In this document: piece by piece, positions 34,660 through 43,171 of the stretch
Layout of the letters: each line of letters opens with the position of its first letter
Position numbering within the stretch: position 1 is the stretch's first letter
Source of the DNA: Flagellimonas spongiicola
Lineage (GTDB): Bacteria > Bacteroidota > Bacteroidia > Flavobacteriales > Flavobacteriaceae
Reading direction: 5' to 3'
NCBI RefSeq assembly: GCF_023502425.1
Contig: NZ_JAMFMA010000001.1
Span: 992,001 to 1,056,000 of the forward strand
DNA length: 64,000 bases
Notes under the pieces: model-generated
The model's database searches: none
What the model was told of the DNA's origin: nothing
The model's input: only the letters and a program-made list of their open reading frames with translations
Position numbers and translations under genes: made by a program

Positions 34660-35526
34660 TCAGGTTATTTTTTTAAGCACATACTGGATGAGCGTATCCA
34701 CTGTTTTGTTTGGCGTATTGGAAAATTGACCTGTTGCTCGGTTTGCAAGAATTGCATTTAATGAAATAGCACGATGTCCATGTAACTTGGCAAGTCCATA
34801 GATACCGGCAGTTTCCATTTCCAAGTTGGTAATACGGGTTTCCTGAAAGGCAAAAGCAGCTAATTTTTCATTAAAGTCACTTATTTTAGGCTTAAGACGA
34901 ATGCTTCGTCCTTGTGGTCCGTAAAACCCAGAATTAGTGGCAGTTATGCCATATCGTATATGATTCCCGTGTAATTTCCCTGCTAAATTTTCATCAAAAT
35001 CAAAAGCATAGGCGGTAATGTTATGCTTCGACCAATCCAGATAGTCGTTCAATGTGGATTCCAACAAATGATTCCGACCTTGTCCAGAACCATAGAAATG
35101 CAATAAACCTTCAAATCCTATGGCAGCCGAGCTTAGTAAAAAGGAGTCAACAGGGATATCTGCTTGGATTGTTCCTGATGTACCAATCCGTATAAAATCC
35201 AATTGTGTAAGCTTACTTTTTACTTCCCTTTTTTGAAAATCTACATTTACCAGCGCATCAAGTTCATTGAATACTATATCAATATTATCGGTGCCTATGC
35301 CTGTGGAAATCACCGTCAATCGTTTTCCATTTAGTGTTCCTGTATGAGCAAGAAATTCCCGCTTTCCTTTTTGAACCTCTATACGGTCAAAATACTTGGA
35401 AACGCTTTTAACACGATCGGGATCACCCACAGTGATAATGGTCTGGGCTATATCCTCCGGTAATAGGTTTAGATGGTAAATACTGCCATCAGGATTCAGA
35501 ATCAGTTCTGAGTGGCCTAATGCCAT
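34660..35526 (-). CDS. Nucleoside phosphorylase (uridine phosphorylase-like)
   Basis: A 288-residue PNP/UDP-type phosphorylase that splits nucleosides using phosphate. 'IITVGDPDRVKSVSKYFDRI' carries the GDPxR phosphate site, 'VISTGIGTDNIDIVFNELDA' the GxG phosphate loop, 'IRIGTSGTIQADIP' the ribose/base contact, and 'ITNLEMETAGIYGLAKLHGH' the conserved Met-Glu that binds the 2'-hydroxyl. The substrate is probably a pyrimidine or purine nucleoside, undecided between the two. It lies 3 bp downstream of the DUF1835 gene and 53 bp upstream of the binding-protein-like gene, so the three form one minus-strand operon. Confidence 0.85.
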   Translation of the reverse strand: MALGHSELILNPDGSIYHLNLLPEDIAQTIITVGDPDRVKSVSKYFDRIEVQKGKREFLAHTGTLNGKRLTVISTGIGTDNIDIVFNELDALVNVDFQKREVKSKLTQLDFIRIGTSGTIQADIPVDSFLLSSAAIGFEGLLHFYGSGQGRNHLLESTLNDYLDWSKHNITAYAFDFDENLAGKLHGNHIRYGITATNSGFYGPQGRSIRLKPKISDFNEKLAAFAFQETRITNLEMETAGIYGLAKLHGHRAISLNAILANRATGQFSNTPNKTVDTLIQYVLKKIT

Positions 35527-35529
35527 TTG

Positions 35530-36462
35530 TTACAATTTTAGAATACGGTCTGTACCTGAATTATATAAGAAGTTATACTTTAAAGAACCACCTAAATACA
35601 ATTGATTATCACGTATTTGTGAATAATAATTTGCCCTACTGTTTAGTACATCTTTACCCATTTTGGATAATCGAACAGGGTTGAAACTACTGAACAATGG
35701 TTTTAAGGATGATATGATTCGGCTATGTTGTGTATCCCCAAATCCGTAAAAGCCTTGATTGCTTAGCATATGGCCTAAAAGCTCTCTCTTGGATTTAGGC
35801 TTATGTTCTAAGGAAGCTGCAAGTACTTGATTCTCCAATTCGTTCAAACCGTTCTTAATCGTAGGGAAACGTCGTAAATGGGCTTTTAGAGCATCTGACA
35901 GATACTCAAATTGGAAATTGTTGTGCGCGATGAGGTTTTCTAATCTAATCGGGTTGTCACTGCAATACAATTGCCATACATAATCAGCGAATTCTATATC
36001 ATCTTGGGAAAGTACGGTCCTGTTGTCATAAAGTTCAAGTAATTTTTCATCACTTAGTTCGCTAAGGCCGTATAATTTGTCGGTTTCATCTTCTTTGCCA
36101 CTGCAGATCAAAGAAATTTCTGCATGTCTGCGGTGTGTTTTAAGCCAACTGAGTACAGCAAGCATGTTTATTTGACAGAATAGGTCGTACTCGAACCAAA
36201 GCACAATTTGATCTTGCTGCTTGTGGTTGCAAAGGGAACGATACTCCTTTAGGGTCTTTTCAACAAACCAAGATTTACTGACTTTGTAATTCTTGTTCAA
36301 AAATTCAAAACGTGTTTTCCAGAAAGACTCACTACCTACTGCACAAAGAGTTTTGCCCTCGCAAAGCATTTCCCTCCATGTAATAATGTCCCCCTTAAGC
36401 TTGAGTGTTTGAAGTTTTGATGTGAAAGAGTCCCCGTTGGTAATATGCAACAGTGATTTCAT
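35530..36462 (-). CDS. DUF1835 domain-containing protein
   Basis: A 311-residue cytoplasmic protein beginning 'SLLHITNGDSFTSKLQTLKL', the usual DUF1835 opening, with 'GDIITWREMLCEGKTL' and 'LWFEYDLFCQINMLAVLSWL' further on as the conserved 'DxxCQ' segment. The C-terminal half is helical ('LRRFPTIKNGLNELENQVLA', 'ILGHML'-like region). The function of the family is unknown. It is the first gene of the operon with a nucleoside phosphorylase. The first in-frame codon is TTG two codons upstream; the ATG at 36462 is preferred. Confidence 0.8.
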   Translation of the reverse strand: MKSLLHITNGDSFTSKLQTLKLKGDIITWREMLCEGKTLCAVGSESFWKTRFEFLNKNYKVSKSWFVEKTLKEYRSLCNHKQQDQIVLWFEYDLFCQINMLAVLSWLKTHRRHAEISLICSGKEDETDKLYGLSELSDEKLLELYDNRTVLSQDDIEFADYVWQLYCSDNPIRLENLIAHNNFQFEYLSDALKAHLRRFPTIKNGLNELENQVLAASLEHKPKSKRELLGHMLSNQGFYGFGDTQHSRIISSLKPLFSSFNPVRLSKMGKDVLNSRANYYSQIRDNQLYLGGSLKYNFLYNSGTDRILKL

Positions 36463-36607
36463 TTTCAACTTAGTTTTCGTCGGTTAGGAACTTTAAATGT
36501 AATATTTAAACCATGAACTCAAAAACTTTTTTTACAAAACCTTTTCCCTAAGACGGTAATTTTAACATGAATACCAGCTGGATAATCAAGTAGTTAGCTA
36601 TTTGTGC

Positions 36608-36940
36608 TTAGCCTCCAACACGCTTAACCTTAAATCCATTCTTTGTGAGAAACTCCATGATCTTATCCCTGTAATCCCCCTGGATAATAATGATTTCATT
36701 CTTGTAACTACCTCCAACCCCAAGCCAAGTCTTTAAATCCTTGGTCAATTGTTTAAAATCGGAATCAGCGCCATTGTATCCTTCCAAGATGGTAATCGGT
36801 TTACCCTTTCTTTTTTCGTATTTGCAAAGAATGGGTTCTTGCTGCAACCAATATTTTGGCTTGTTGCCTTGGTCAGGAGTCTCGCTTTCTTCACTTACAT
36901 GATCCGGAAAAAGATGCTTAAGTTGATCTTGTAAATCCAT
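36608..36940 (-). CDS. SUI1/eIF1-like translation factor (YciH)
   Basis: A 110-residue protein of the bacterial eIF1/YciH family. 'KRKGKPITILEGYNGADSDF' is the conserved opening of the SUI1 fold. 'LKTWLGVGGSYKNEIIIIQG' contains the family's GGSxK loop, and 'DYRDKIMEFLTKNGFKVKRV' ends it. These proteins bind the 30S subunit and check initiation fidelity or stress initiation. It lies 2 bp upstream of the 2OG oxygenase gene, probably one message. Confidence 0.9.
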   Translation of the reverse strand: MDLQDQLKHLFPDHVSEESETPDQGNKPKYWLQQEPILCKYEKRKGKPITILEGYNGADSDFKQLTKDLKTWLGVGGSYKNEIIIIQGDYRDKIMEFLTKNGFKVKRVGG

Positions 36941-36942
36941 GG

Positions 36943-37893
36943 TTACTTTTTGACCAATCCCAATTCAATTAAACGCTCATGAAGGTATTCTCCGGCCGTG
37001 ATATCCTCAAATGCTTTTGGATTGGCCTCATCTATGCAATGTTCCAAACAATTAAGAGGCATTTCGCTTTTTGGGTGCATAAAGAATGGGATGGAGTATC
37101 GCGAAGAACCCCAAAGCTCCTTTGGAGGGTTTACAACTTGATGGATTGTTGATTTAAGTTTCTTATTGCTTAATCTAGAAAGCATATCGCCAACATTGAT
37201 CATCAATTGGTCGGGCCTGGCAATAGCATCAACCCAGTCACCTTCGTGATTTTGTACCTGAAGTCCTTTACCATGTGCTCCCATTAACAAAGTAATCAAG
37301 TTAATATCACCATGGGCCGCAGCACGGACCGCATTTTTTGGTTCTTGAGTTATCGGGGGATAATGGATAGGGCGGAGAATGGAGTTTCCGTTTTTAATCC
37401 ATTCGTCAAAGTATTTTTCTTCCAATCCCAAATGAAGTGCTAGAGCGCGCAGCACATATCTTGCGGTTTTCTCCAGCATTTGATAGGTTTCCTTACCGGT
37501 TTCATTAAAGCTTGGTAGTTCCTTTACATCAACATTTGCCGGATATTCAGCTTCTAACTTCTCGTCTCCAACTACATATTGTCCAAAATGCCAGAATTCT
37601 TTAAGGTCGCCTTCTTTCTTGCCTTTAGCATGTTCTTTACCAAAGGACGTATATCCACGTTGGCCACCTATACCTTCAATTTCATAACTATCCTTAACCT
37701 CCTGTGGTAGCAGGAAAAATTCTTTAATATCCGAATATAAACGGTCTACCAATTCATCGGACAGGAAATGACCACTAAGTGCCACAAATCCAATATCCTC
37801 GAAGGCAGCACCTATTTCGGTTACAAATTTCTGTTTTCTTGAAGGATCTCCGGAAACGAAATCCGATAAATCTACACTAGGGATTGCACTCAT
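36943..37893 (-). CDS. 2-oxoglutarate-Fe(II) oxygenase, isopenicillin-N-synthase-like
   Basis: A 316-residue non-haem iron oxygenase. An N-terminal DIOX_N region ('IPSVDLSDFVSGDPSRKQKF', 'EIGAAFEDIGFVALSGHFLS') precedes the catalytic jelly roll. Iron ligands are 'AAAHGDINLITLLMG' (His and Asp) and 'KSTIHQVVNPP' (His), with Arg-x-Ser 'SSRYSIPFFMHPK' for the co-substrate carboxylate. Substrate unknown; plant and bacterial relatives hydroxylate, desaturate or cyclise. Start chosen at the ATG at 37893 since the upstream codons begin with TTG. It diverges from the E1 gene (start 38005), whose promoter region it shares. Confidence 0.85.
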   Translation of the reverse strand: MSAIPSVDLSDFVSGDPSRKQKFVTEIGAAFEDIGFVALSGHFLSDELVDRLYSDIKEFFLLPQEVKDSYEIEGIGGQRGYTSFGKEHAKGKKEGDLKEFWHFGQYVVGDEKLEAEYPANVDVKELPSFNETGKETYQMLEKTARYVLRALALHLGLEEKYFDEWIKNGNSILRPIHYPPITQEPKNAVRAAAHGDINLITLLMGAHGKGLQVQNHEGDWVDAIARPDQLMINVGDMLSRLSNKKLKSTIHQVVNPPKELWGSSRYSIPFFMHPKSEMPLNCLEHCIDEANPKAFEDITAGEYLHERLIELGLVKK

Positions 37894-38004
37894 GACATCT
37901 TGTTTTAAGTACTTCAAAAGTACGGAATATTGCCAACAGTATTGTCAACACTGTATGTCATCGCAACCATTTTCACTACATTTAGCCTGACTGAAAATGA
38001 ACTT

Positions 38005-39981
38005 ATGAGATACCATATTGGTGATTTGAACCCAGAAGAATTACTGGACCTATATCGGGCCATGCTGAAGCCCAGAATGATAGAAGAAAAGATGTTGGTT
38101 TTACTGCGACAAGGGAAAATCTCAAAATGGTTCAGCGGTATCGGGCAAGAAGCAATATCCGTAGGTGTAACCCAGGCACTTAGGGAGGAAGAATATATTC
38201 TGCCGATGCATCGAAATTTAGGGGTGTTCACTACTAGGAATGTCCCATTAAACCGATTGTTCTCGCAATGGCAAGGTAAAAAAAGCGGATTTACCCAAGG
38301 AAGGGACCGTAGCTTTCATTTTGGCACCCAAGAGCACAGGATTGTAGGCATGATTTCGCATTTAGGTCCCCAGCTAGGTGTGGCGGATGGAATCGCGCTA
38401 GCGGATTTGCTTCGGAGAAAACGAAGGGTAACGGCTGTATTTACTGGAGAAGGAGCTACAAGTGAGGGTGATTTTCATGAAGCATTAAATGTAGCCTCAG
38501 TATGGAACCTTCCAGTTCTTTTCTGTATTGAAAACAATGGCTATGGATTATCCACGCCTACGAAGGAGCAATACAACTGCAAGGATTTAGTGGATCGCGC
38601 AAAAGGATATGGAATGGAATCGAGGATTATTGATGGAAACAATATCCTGGAGGTGTATACCAAAGTAAATGAATTGTGTAATGCAATGCGCAAAAGACCG
38701 CGACCTATTTTATTGGAGTTTAAAACCTTCCGTATGCGAGGGCACGAAGAAGCAAGCGGCACTAAATATGTTCCCGAAAAATTAATGAAGAAATGGGCGA
38801 AAAAAGACCCAATAGCCAATTATGAAGAATTCCTTTTGGAAAAAGGAATTCTCACGGAAGCTATCATTGATGGCTATAAGAATGAGATTTCTACGGAAAT
38901 CAATTCCAATTTAAAACTTGCATTTGATGAACCAGCGATTGATTCTAATGAAACTAAAGAATTAAATGAGGTTTATCAAAAATTTGATTATGAGTATTTT
39001 GAAAAATCAGAAGATGTAGAAAATATACGATTGGTTGATGCTGTTTCCCAAGGATTGGAGCAATCCATGGAACGTTATAACGAATTAATTATAATGGGGC
39101 AGGATATTGCAGACTACGGCGGTGTCTTTAAGATTACTGAGGGATTTACAGCCAAATTTGGAAGAAGTCGGGTACGAAACACACCTATATGCGAATCGGC
39201 CATTGTATCTGCTGCTATGGGCTTATCCATTAATGGAATGAAAGCGGTTGTGGAAATGCAATTTGCTGATTTTGTGAGTTCTGGTTTCAATCCTATAGTG
39301 AACTATTTGGCCAAAGTGCATTACCGCTGGGGGCAAAATGCCGACGTTGTAATACGGATGCCCTGTGGTGCTGGGGTGGGAGCGGGACCATTCCATTCCC
39401 AAACTAACGAAGCTTGGTTTACAAAGACACCTGGGTTAAAGGTGGTTTACCCTGCATTCCCGGACGATGCAAAAGGATTGTTAACAACTGCCATAAATGA
39501 ACCAAATCCAGTTCTGGTCTTTGAACATAAAGGATTGTATCGAAGTGTATATGGTGACGTGCCTAAAAACTATTACACCATACCTTTTGGAGAAGCCAAT
39601 TTACTGCGAAGTGGTGAATCTCTTTCCATTGTCACCTATGGTGCAGCTGTTCACTGGGCACTGGAAATATTGGATAAACATCCTGAAATTGATGCAGATG
39701 TCTTAGATTTGCGTACACTTCAACCTCTTGACGTCGAGTCCGTTTTCCGAACGGTCAAAAAGACGGGCAAATTGATCATAGTACAAGAAGACACATTGTT
39801 TGGTGGTATCGCAAGCGATATTTCTGCAATGGTGATGGAAAACTGTTTTGAATTTTTGGATGCCCCTGTTCAACGGGTAGCAAGTTTGGAAACTCCTGTC
39901 CCGTTCGCAAAGAACTTAGAGGCCAAATACCTACCTAAACAACGATTTGAAGCAGCATTATTGGAATTATATGCCTACTAG
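38005..39981 (+). CDS. Branched-chain 2-oxoacid dehydrogenase E1, alpha-beta fusion
   Basis: A 658-residue fused E1 with both subunits in one chain. The alpha half carries 'VFTGEGATSEGDFHEALNVA' and the ThDP/Mg motif ending 'CIENNGYGLSTPT'. The beta half has 'IIMGQDIADYGGVFKITEGF', 'TPICESAIVSAAMGLSINGM' and 'MPCGAGVGAGPFHSQTNEAW' with the conserved His of 'GPFHSQ'. The substrate is most likely branched 2-oxoacids from Val, Leu and Ile, which feed iso-branched fatty acids abundant in Bacteroidota. This makes it interesting that a fatty-acid/type III PKS operon starts 1.4 kb downstream. E2 and E3 are not in the window. The ATG at 38005 is chosen; TTG at 37930 would add a hydrophobic tail lacking support. 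Confidence 0.9.
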   Translation: MRYHIGDLNPEELLDLYRAMLKPRMIEEKMLVLLRQGKISKWFSGIGQEAISVGVTQALREEEYILPMHRNLGVFTTRNVPLNRLFSQWQGKKSGFTQGRDRSFHFGTQEHRIVGMISHLGPQLGVADGIALADLLRRKRRVTAVFTGEGATSEGDFHEALNVASVWNLPVLFCIENNGYGLSTPTKEQYNCKDLVDRAKGYGMESRIIDGNNILEVYTKVNELCNAMRKRPRPILLEFKTFRMRGHEEASGTKYVPEKLMKKWAKKDPIANYEEFLLEKGILTEAIIDGYKNEISTEINSNLKLAFDEPAIDSNETKELNEVYQKFDYEYFEKSEDVENIRLVDAVSQGLEQSMERYNELIIMGQDIADYGGVFKITEGFTAKFGRSRVRNTPICESAIVSAAMGLSINGMKAVVEMQFADFVSSGFNPIVNYLAKVHYRWGQNADVVIRMPCGAGVGAGPFHSQTNEAWFTKTPGLKVVYPAFPDDAKGLLTTAINEPNPVLVFEHKGLYRSVYGDVPKNYYTIPFGEANLLRSGESLSIVTYGAAVHWALEILDKHPEIDADVLDLRTLQPLDVESVFRTVKKTGKLIIVQEDTLFGGIASDISAMVMENCFEFLDAPVQRVASLETPVPFAKNLEAKYLPKQRFEAALLELYAY

Positions 39982-40070
39982 TCATATATGGTTTTAACTT
40001 TTTTTTAACTACTTAAAAGAGTCAATATGGTGTCTCAACCGTATATACTCAGAATTAAACTCCTAATCTT

Positions 40071-40556
40071 ATGGTAAAAAAATCATTAATTTTTGTTGCA
40101 GTGATGGGATTAATGCTCTCATCATGCTCCGTTTCCAAGTCCGCAAGGACACAGCGTAATCTTTTCAGTGGTTCCTGGACATTGGACAATATCAGATACG
40201 AGAACAACACAGGAAACTTTAAATCCACCATTTTTAACGATGCTGAAGATATTTGCTTTGAAGGAAGCGATTGGTTTTTTAGAGACAACAACAGCACCGG
40301 TAGGTACACCATTTCCCAAAGTACACTTTGTAGTGGGGGAGACCGTTTTTTTAGATGGTCTGTGGTTGAACCATCTCAAAACTATAGCAGTCAATTACAA
40401 TTCAAGTTTATCGATTCAAACCGAAAGGACATTTCTGGAGGCGTAGGTTATCGCTTGAATATTGCCAGTTTGTCAGAACAAGCTATGGTTTTGAAATCCA
40501 ACGTTTCCGTAGATGGCGAATTGGTTACAATTGTTTATGAATTCTCAAAAAAATAA
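40071..40556 (+). CDS. Lipocalin-like lipoprotein, 161 aa
   Basis: A lipoprotein signal peptide (MVKKSLIFVAVMGLMLSSCS, lipobox 'LSSC') leads to a small beta-sandwich protein with the lipocalin-like signature 'FSGSWTLDNIRYEN' and repeated strands ('DICFEGSDWFFRDNNSTG', 'YTISQSTLCSGGDRFFRW', 'LQFKFIDSNRKDISGGVGY'). The gene is followed after 4 bp by the OmpA-like gene, a neighbourhood common in Flavobacteriaceae, suggesting a joint outer-membrane role. Its ligand is unknown. Confidence 0.75.
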   Translation: MVKKSLIFVAVMGLMLSSCSVSKSARTQRNLFSGSWTLDNIRYENNTGNFKSTIFNDAEDICFEGSDWFFRDNNSTGRYTISQSTLCSGGDRFFRWSVVEPSQNYSSQLQFKFIDSNRKDISGGVGYRLNIASLSEQAMVLKSNVSVDGELVTIVYEFSKK

Positions 40557-40560
40557 TAAG

Positions 40561-41256
40561 ATGAAAAAGAAAATATATAAAAGCACTGCAATGGTGTTGG
40601 CCTTAGGACTAGTGCTAAGTTGCAACACCGTAAAAAATGCCAACAACACCCAAAAAGGAGCTGCAATAGGGGCTGCCGGTGGAGCGGTAATTGGTGGTAT
40701 CATAGGTAACAATGTGGGTAAAAAAGGAAATACGGCCCTTGGAGCTATTATTGGCGCCGTAGTTGGCGGTGCTGCTGGTGGTTATATTGGAAATCGAATG
40801 GACCGGCAGGCAGAGCGCATTGAGGAGGAAATTCCTGGTGCGGAAGTGAAACGTGTAGGTGAGGGCATCAATGTAACTTTTAATGAAGATGCTGGTGTTT
40901 ATTTCGACACCAATAAATCGGATGTAAAAGGAACTTCCGCAACTACGCTGGATAAACTGGCTGGAATTTTCAAGGAATATCCTAAGTCAATCATTTTGGT
41001 GGAAGGTCACACGGATAGTGCAGGAAGTGATGAATACAACCTAAACCTTTCTAAGCAACGCGCTGAGTCAGTGACAAAATATTTAGTAAGCCAAGGTATT
41101 TCCTCTGGCAGGTTCACGACCAAATGGTATGGTGAGGCACAACCTAGGGAAAGTAATGAGACGGCAGAAGGTAAAGCGAAAAACAGACGTGTAGAGCTAG
41201 CAATTATGGCTTCTGATGAGCTTAAAGAAGAAGCCCAGCAAAATACTAAGAACTAA
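40561..41256 (+). CDS. OmpA-family glycine-zipper lipoprotein
   Basis: A 231-residue outer-membrane lipoprotein (lipobox 'LGLVLSC' in the first 21 residues). A glycine-zipper segment follows ('GAAIGAAGGAVIGGIIGNNV', 'GAIIGAVVGGAAGGYIGNRM') that can insert in or span the membrane. The C-terminal OmpA domain binds peptidoglycan: 'DAGVYFDTNKSDV', 'SIILVEGHTDSAGSDEYNLN' and 'RAESVTKYLVSQGI', 'NRRVELAI'. The diaminopimelate-contact Asp and Arg of 'HTDSxG' and 'NRRVE' are present. I chose the ATG at 40561 since an upstream in-frame start overlaps the lipocalin gene. Confidence 0.9.
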   Translation: MKKKIYKSTAMVLALGLVLSCNTVKNANNTQKGAAIGAAGGAVIGGIIGNNVGKKGNTALGAIIGAVVGGAAGGYIGNRMDRQAERIEEEIPGAEVKRVGEGINVTFNEDAGVYFDTNKSDVKGTSATTLDKLAGIFKEYPKSIILVEGHTDSAGSDEYNLNLSKQRAESVTKYLVSQGISSGRFTTKWYGEAQPRESNETAEGKAKNRRVELAIMASDELKEEAQQNTKN

Positions 41257-41278
41257 AATTCTTTGAATTTCAATAGAT

Positions 41279-41309
41279 AAACCCGGCCATTGGCTGGGTT
41301 TTTTGTTTT
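41279..41309 (+). terminator. Rho-independent terminator before the type III PKS operon
   Basis: AAACCCGGCC-ATT-GGCTGGGTTT forms a short GC-rich stem with one wobble pair, directly followed by a T-rich run. It isolates the biosynthetic operon from the OmpA gene. Confidence 0.75.
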
Positions 41310-41330
41310 CAAATAAGCTATCTTCATAAG

Positions 41331-42458
41331 GTGAAGTGTGCTGATGTACTAATCATTGGGGGAGGTTTGGCAGGTTTAACTGCCGCAATTGAATTGTCTA
41401 CTAAAGGCTATCGGGTGGTCGTAGTGGAAAAAAAGCCCTACCCGCGACATAAAGTATGCGGAGAGTACATTTCGCAGGAGATAGTTCCATATATGCAGGG
41501 AATTGGCGTGAATCTTATTGCCAATGATTTTCCCCAAATCGATACGTTGCAATTGAGTGCTCAAAATGGACCAGCGGTTTCGGTTAAATTACCTTTGGGA
41601 GGTATTGGAATTAGTAGGTATGAGTTGGATAACCTGCTTTACGAAAAATGTATCTACAACAATGTGAAGTTTATATTTTCAACGGTAACCAATGTCCAAT
41701 TTAACTCTGATGATTTTAAAGTTACCATTGAATCCAATCCGAAAATAAAAGCTGGATTGGTGTTTGGCGCTTTTGGGAAACGCTCAAATCTCGATGTTTC
41801 ACTAAAACGCAGAACACCAAGGCAAAAATCGCCATGGTTGGCTGTGAAGTGCCATTATGAATATGGCAAACATCCGTCCAACGTAGTGGGTCTGCATAAT
41901 TTTGAAGGCGGGTATGCGGGGATTTCTCAGGTTGAAAAAGGGAAGATCAATTTATGCTATTTGGCTTCTTTTGAAAGCTTTAAATCTTATGGGAATATAG
42001 AGGCCTTTAATGCAGAGGTCGTATCAAAAAATCCCTTTTTAGCTGAATTTTTATCAAATGCGATTCCTGTATTTCAAAATCCTTTGAGTATCGCGCAGAT
42101 ATCATTTGGGAAACGGCCATTAGTATCAAATCATATACTGATGTGTGGAGACACAGCTGGTATCATCCATCCGCTTTGTGGCAATGGTATGGCAATGGCC
42201 ATACACGGTGCATATATTGCTGCTTCGGTTGCGCATAAATTTTTATCGGGTTACGAACTATCGAGGACTTCAATGGAAAAACAGTACGAAAAGGAATGGA
42301 ATGCCCATTTTAAAAATCGTATACGTTTAGGTGAGTGGTTGCAATCGGTAATGTTGCATACCAAGTGGTTTAATTTGGGATTACGGACCATAGCGAAGTC
42401 TGATTACCTATTGCAATCAATTATTCGTCAAACACACGGAACTCCAATTTTGAATTAA
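41331..42458 (+). CDS. FAD-dependent oxidoreductase (geranylgeranyl-reductase/monooxygenase type)
   Basis: A 375-residue flavoprotein. 'VLIIGGGLAGLTAAIELSTK' (about 7-26) is the FAD Rossmann motif, 'YPRHKVCGEYISQEI' the group-1 reductase/hydroxylase 'K.CGE' segment and 'LMCGDTAGIIHPLCGNGMAM' the GD motif contacting the ribityl chain. Such enzymes saturate isoprenoid or acyl chains or hydroxylate aromatic rings. Here the partner is presumably the type III PKS product, and the chemistry could be a ring hydroxylation/quinone step as in SrsC. It is the first operon gene, starting on a GTG, and its stop TAA overlaps the ATG of the methyltransferase. Confidence 0.8.
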   Translation: MKCADVLIIGGGLAGLTAAIELSTKGYRVVVVEKKPYPRHKVCGEYISQEIVPYMQGIGVNLIANDFPQIDTLQLSAQNGPAVSVKLPLGGIGISRYELDNLLYEKCIYNNVKFIFSTVTNVQFNSDDFKVTIESNPKIKAGLVFGAFGKRSNLDVSLKRRTPRQKSPWLAVKCHYEYGKHPSNVVGLHNFEGGYAGISQVEKGKINLCYLASFESFKSYGNIEAFNAEVVSKNPFLAEFLSNAIPVFQNPLSIAQISFGKRPLVSNHILMCGDTAGIIHPLCGNGMAMAIHGAYIAASVAHKFLSGYELSRTSMEKQYEKEWNAHFKNRIRLGEWLQSVMLHTKWFNLGLRTIAKSDYLLQSIIRQTHGTPILN

Positions 42459-43171
42459 TGGATTTAGCATTTCGAAATAGAGCGGAAGAAATGATGGATG
42501 ACCCCAATATGGAGTTAGAGGTATTGCAAAAAGCATACGATGATATCAATTTATGCAATAGAATCCTTGGCGGCGAATCAATTACGATAAAAGCGGTTTG
42601 GAAAATCATACAAAACAGCAAACAAGAATCGTATACGATTTTGGATATGGGCTGCGGTGACGGAACAATGTTACTTAAATTGTCCGATTTTCTTAGTAAA
42701 AATGGTGTCTTTCACAAGATGAGAGGTATAGACCAAAGAGCAGATGTATTGGCTATTGCTAAAAGGAAAAGTAGGAATCACCCCAATATTGAATTCACTA
42801 AAATGGATATTTTAAAGGCGGATGATACCCTAAAATCTGACATTGTGATCAATACACTTACCATGCATCATTTTGAGGAGGAACGCATCGAAGCATTCCT
42901 CTCTAAATTTATACAATTGGCGAAACTGGGAATTGTTATCAATGATTTGGAACGAAGTCGAATTTCGTATGTTCTATTCAAATTGTTCAGCGCAGTTTTT
43001 ATCAAAACCGATGTTGCTAAAAATGATGGTCTAGTGTCCATCAGCAAAGGATTTAAGAAGCGAGAATTACAGGAGTTGTCCGAAAAAATACCAAACGTTA
43101 CCCACCAGATTCGATGGAAATGGGCATTTAGATATGTATGGGTAATGAAAATCAATCGACAATTTAATTGA
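42458..43171 (+). CDS. Class I SAM-dependent methyltransferase
   Basis: A 237-residue Rossmann-fold methyltransferase with motif I 'TILDMGCGDGTMLLKLSD' and motif II/III 'GIDQRADVLAIAKRK' and 'FTKMDILKADD', plus 'LTMHHFEEERIEAFL' as motif IV/V. It should transfer a methyl from S-adenosylmethionine to a hydroxyl or ring carbon of the polyketide product, since no other substrate gene is nearby. The start ATG overlaps the FAD gene stop by one base and its stop TGA overlaps the PKS ATG, indicating translational coupling. Confidence 0.85.
   Translation: MDLAFRNRAEEMMDDPNMELEVLQKAYDDINLCNRILGGESITIKAVWKIIQNSKQESYTILDMGCGDGTMLLKLSDFLSKNGVFHKMRGIDQRADVLAIAKRKSRNHPNIEFTKMDILKADDTLKSDIVINTLTMHHFEEERIEAFLSKFIQLAKLGIVINDLERSRISYVLFKLFSAVFIKTDVAKNDGLVSISKGFKKRELQELSEKIPNVTHQIRWKWAFRYVWVMKINRQFN

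Noticed and set aside
37921..37970. ACAGT...ACTGT inverted repeat between the oxygenase and E1 genes as operator.
   Set aside because: Only five-base arms; expected by chance in this length of sequence.
37914..38231. 105-codon frame on the minus strand overlapping the E1 gene.
   Set aside because: It lies opposite a well-conserved E1 coding region with standard motifs; composition is typical of antisense shadow.
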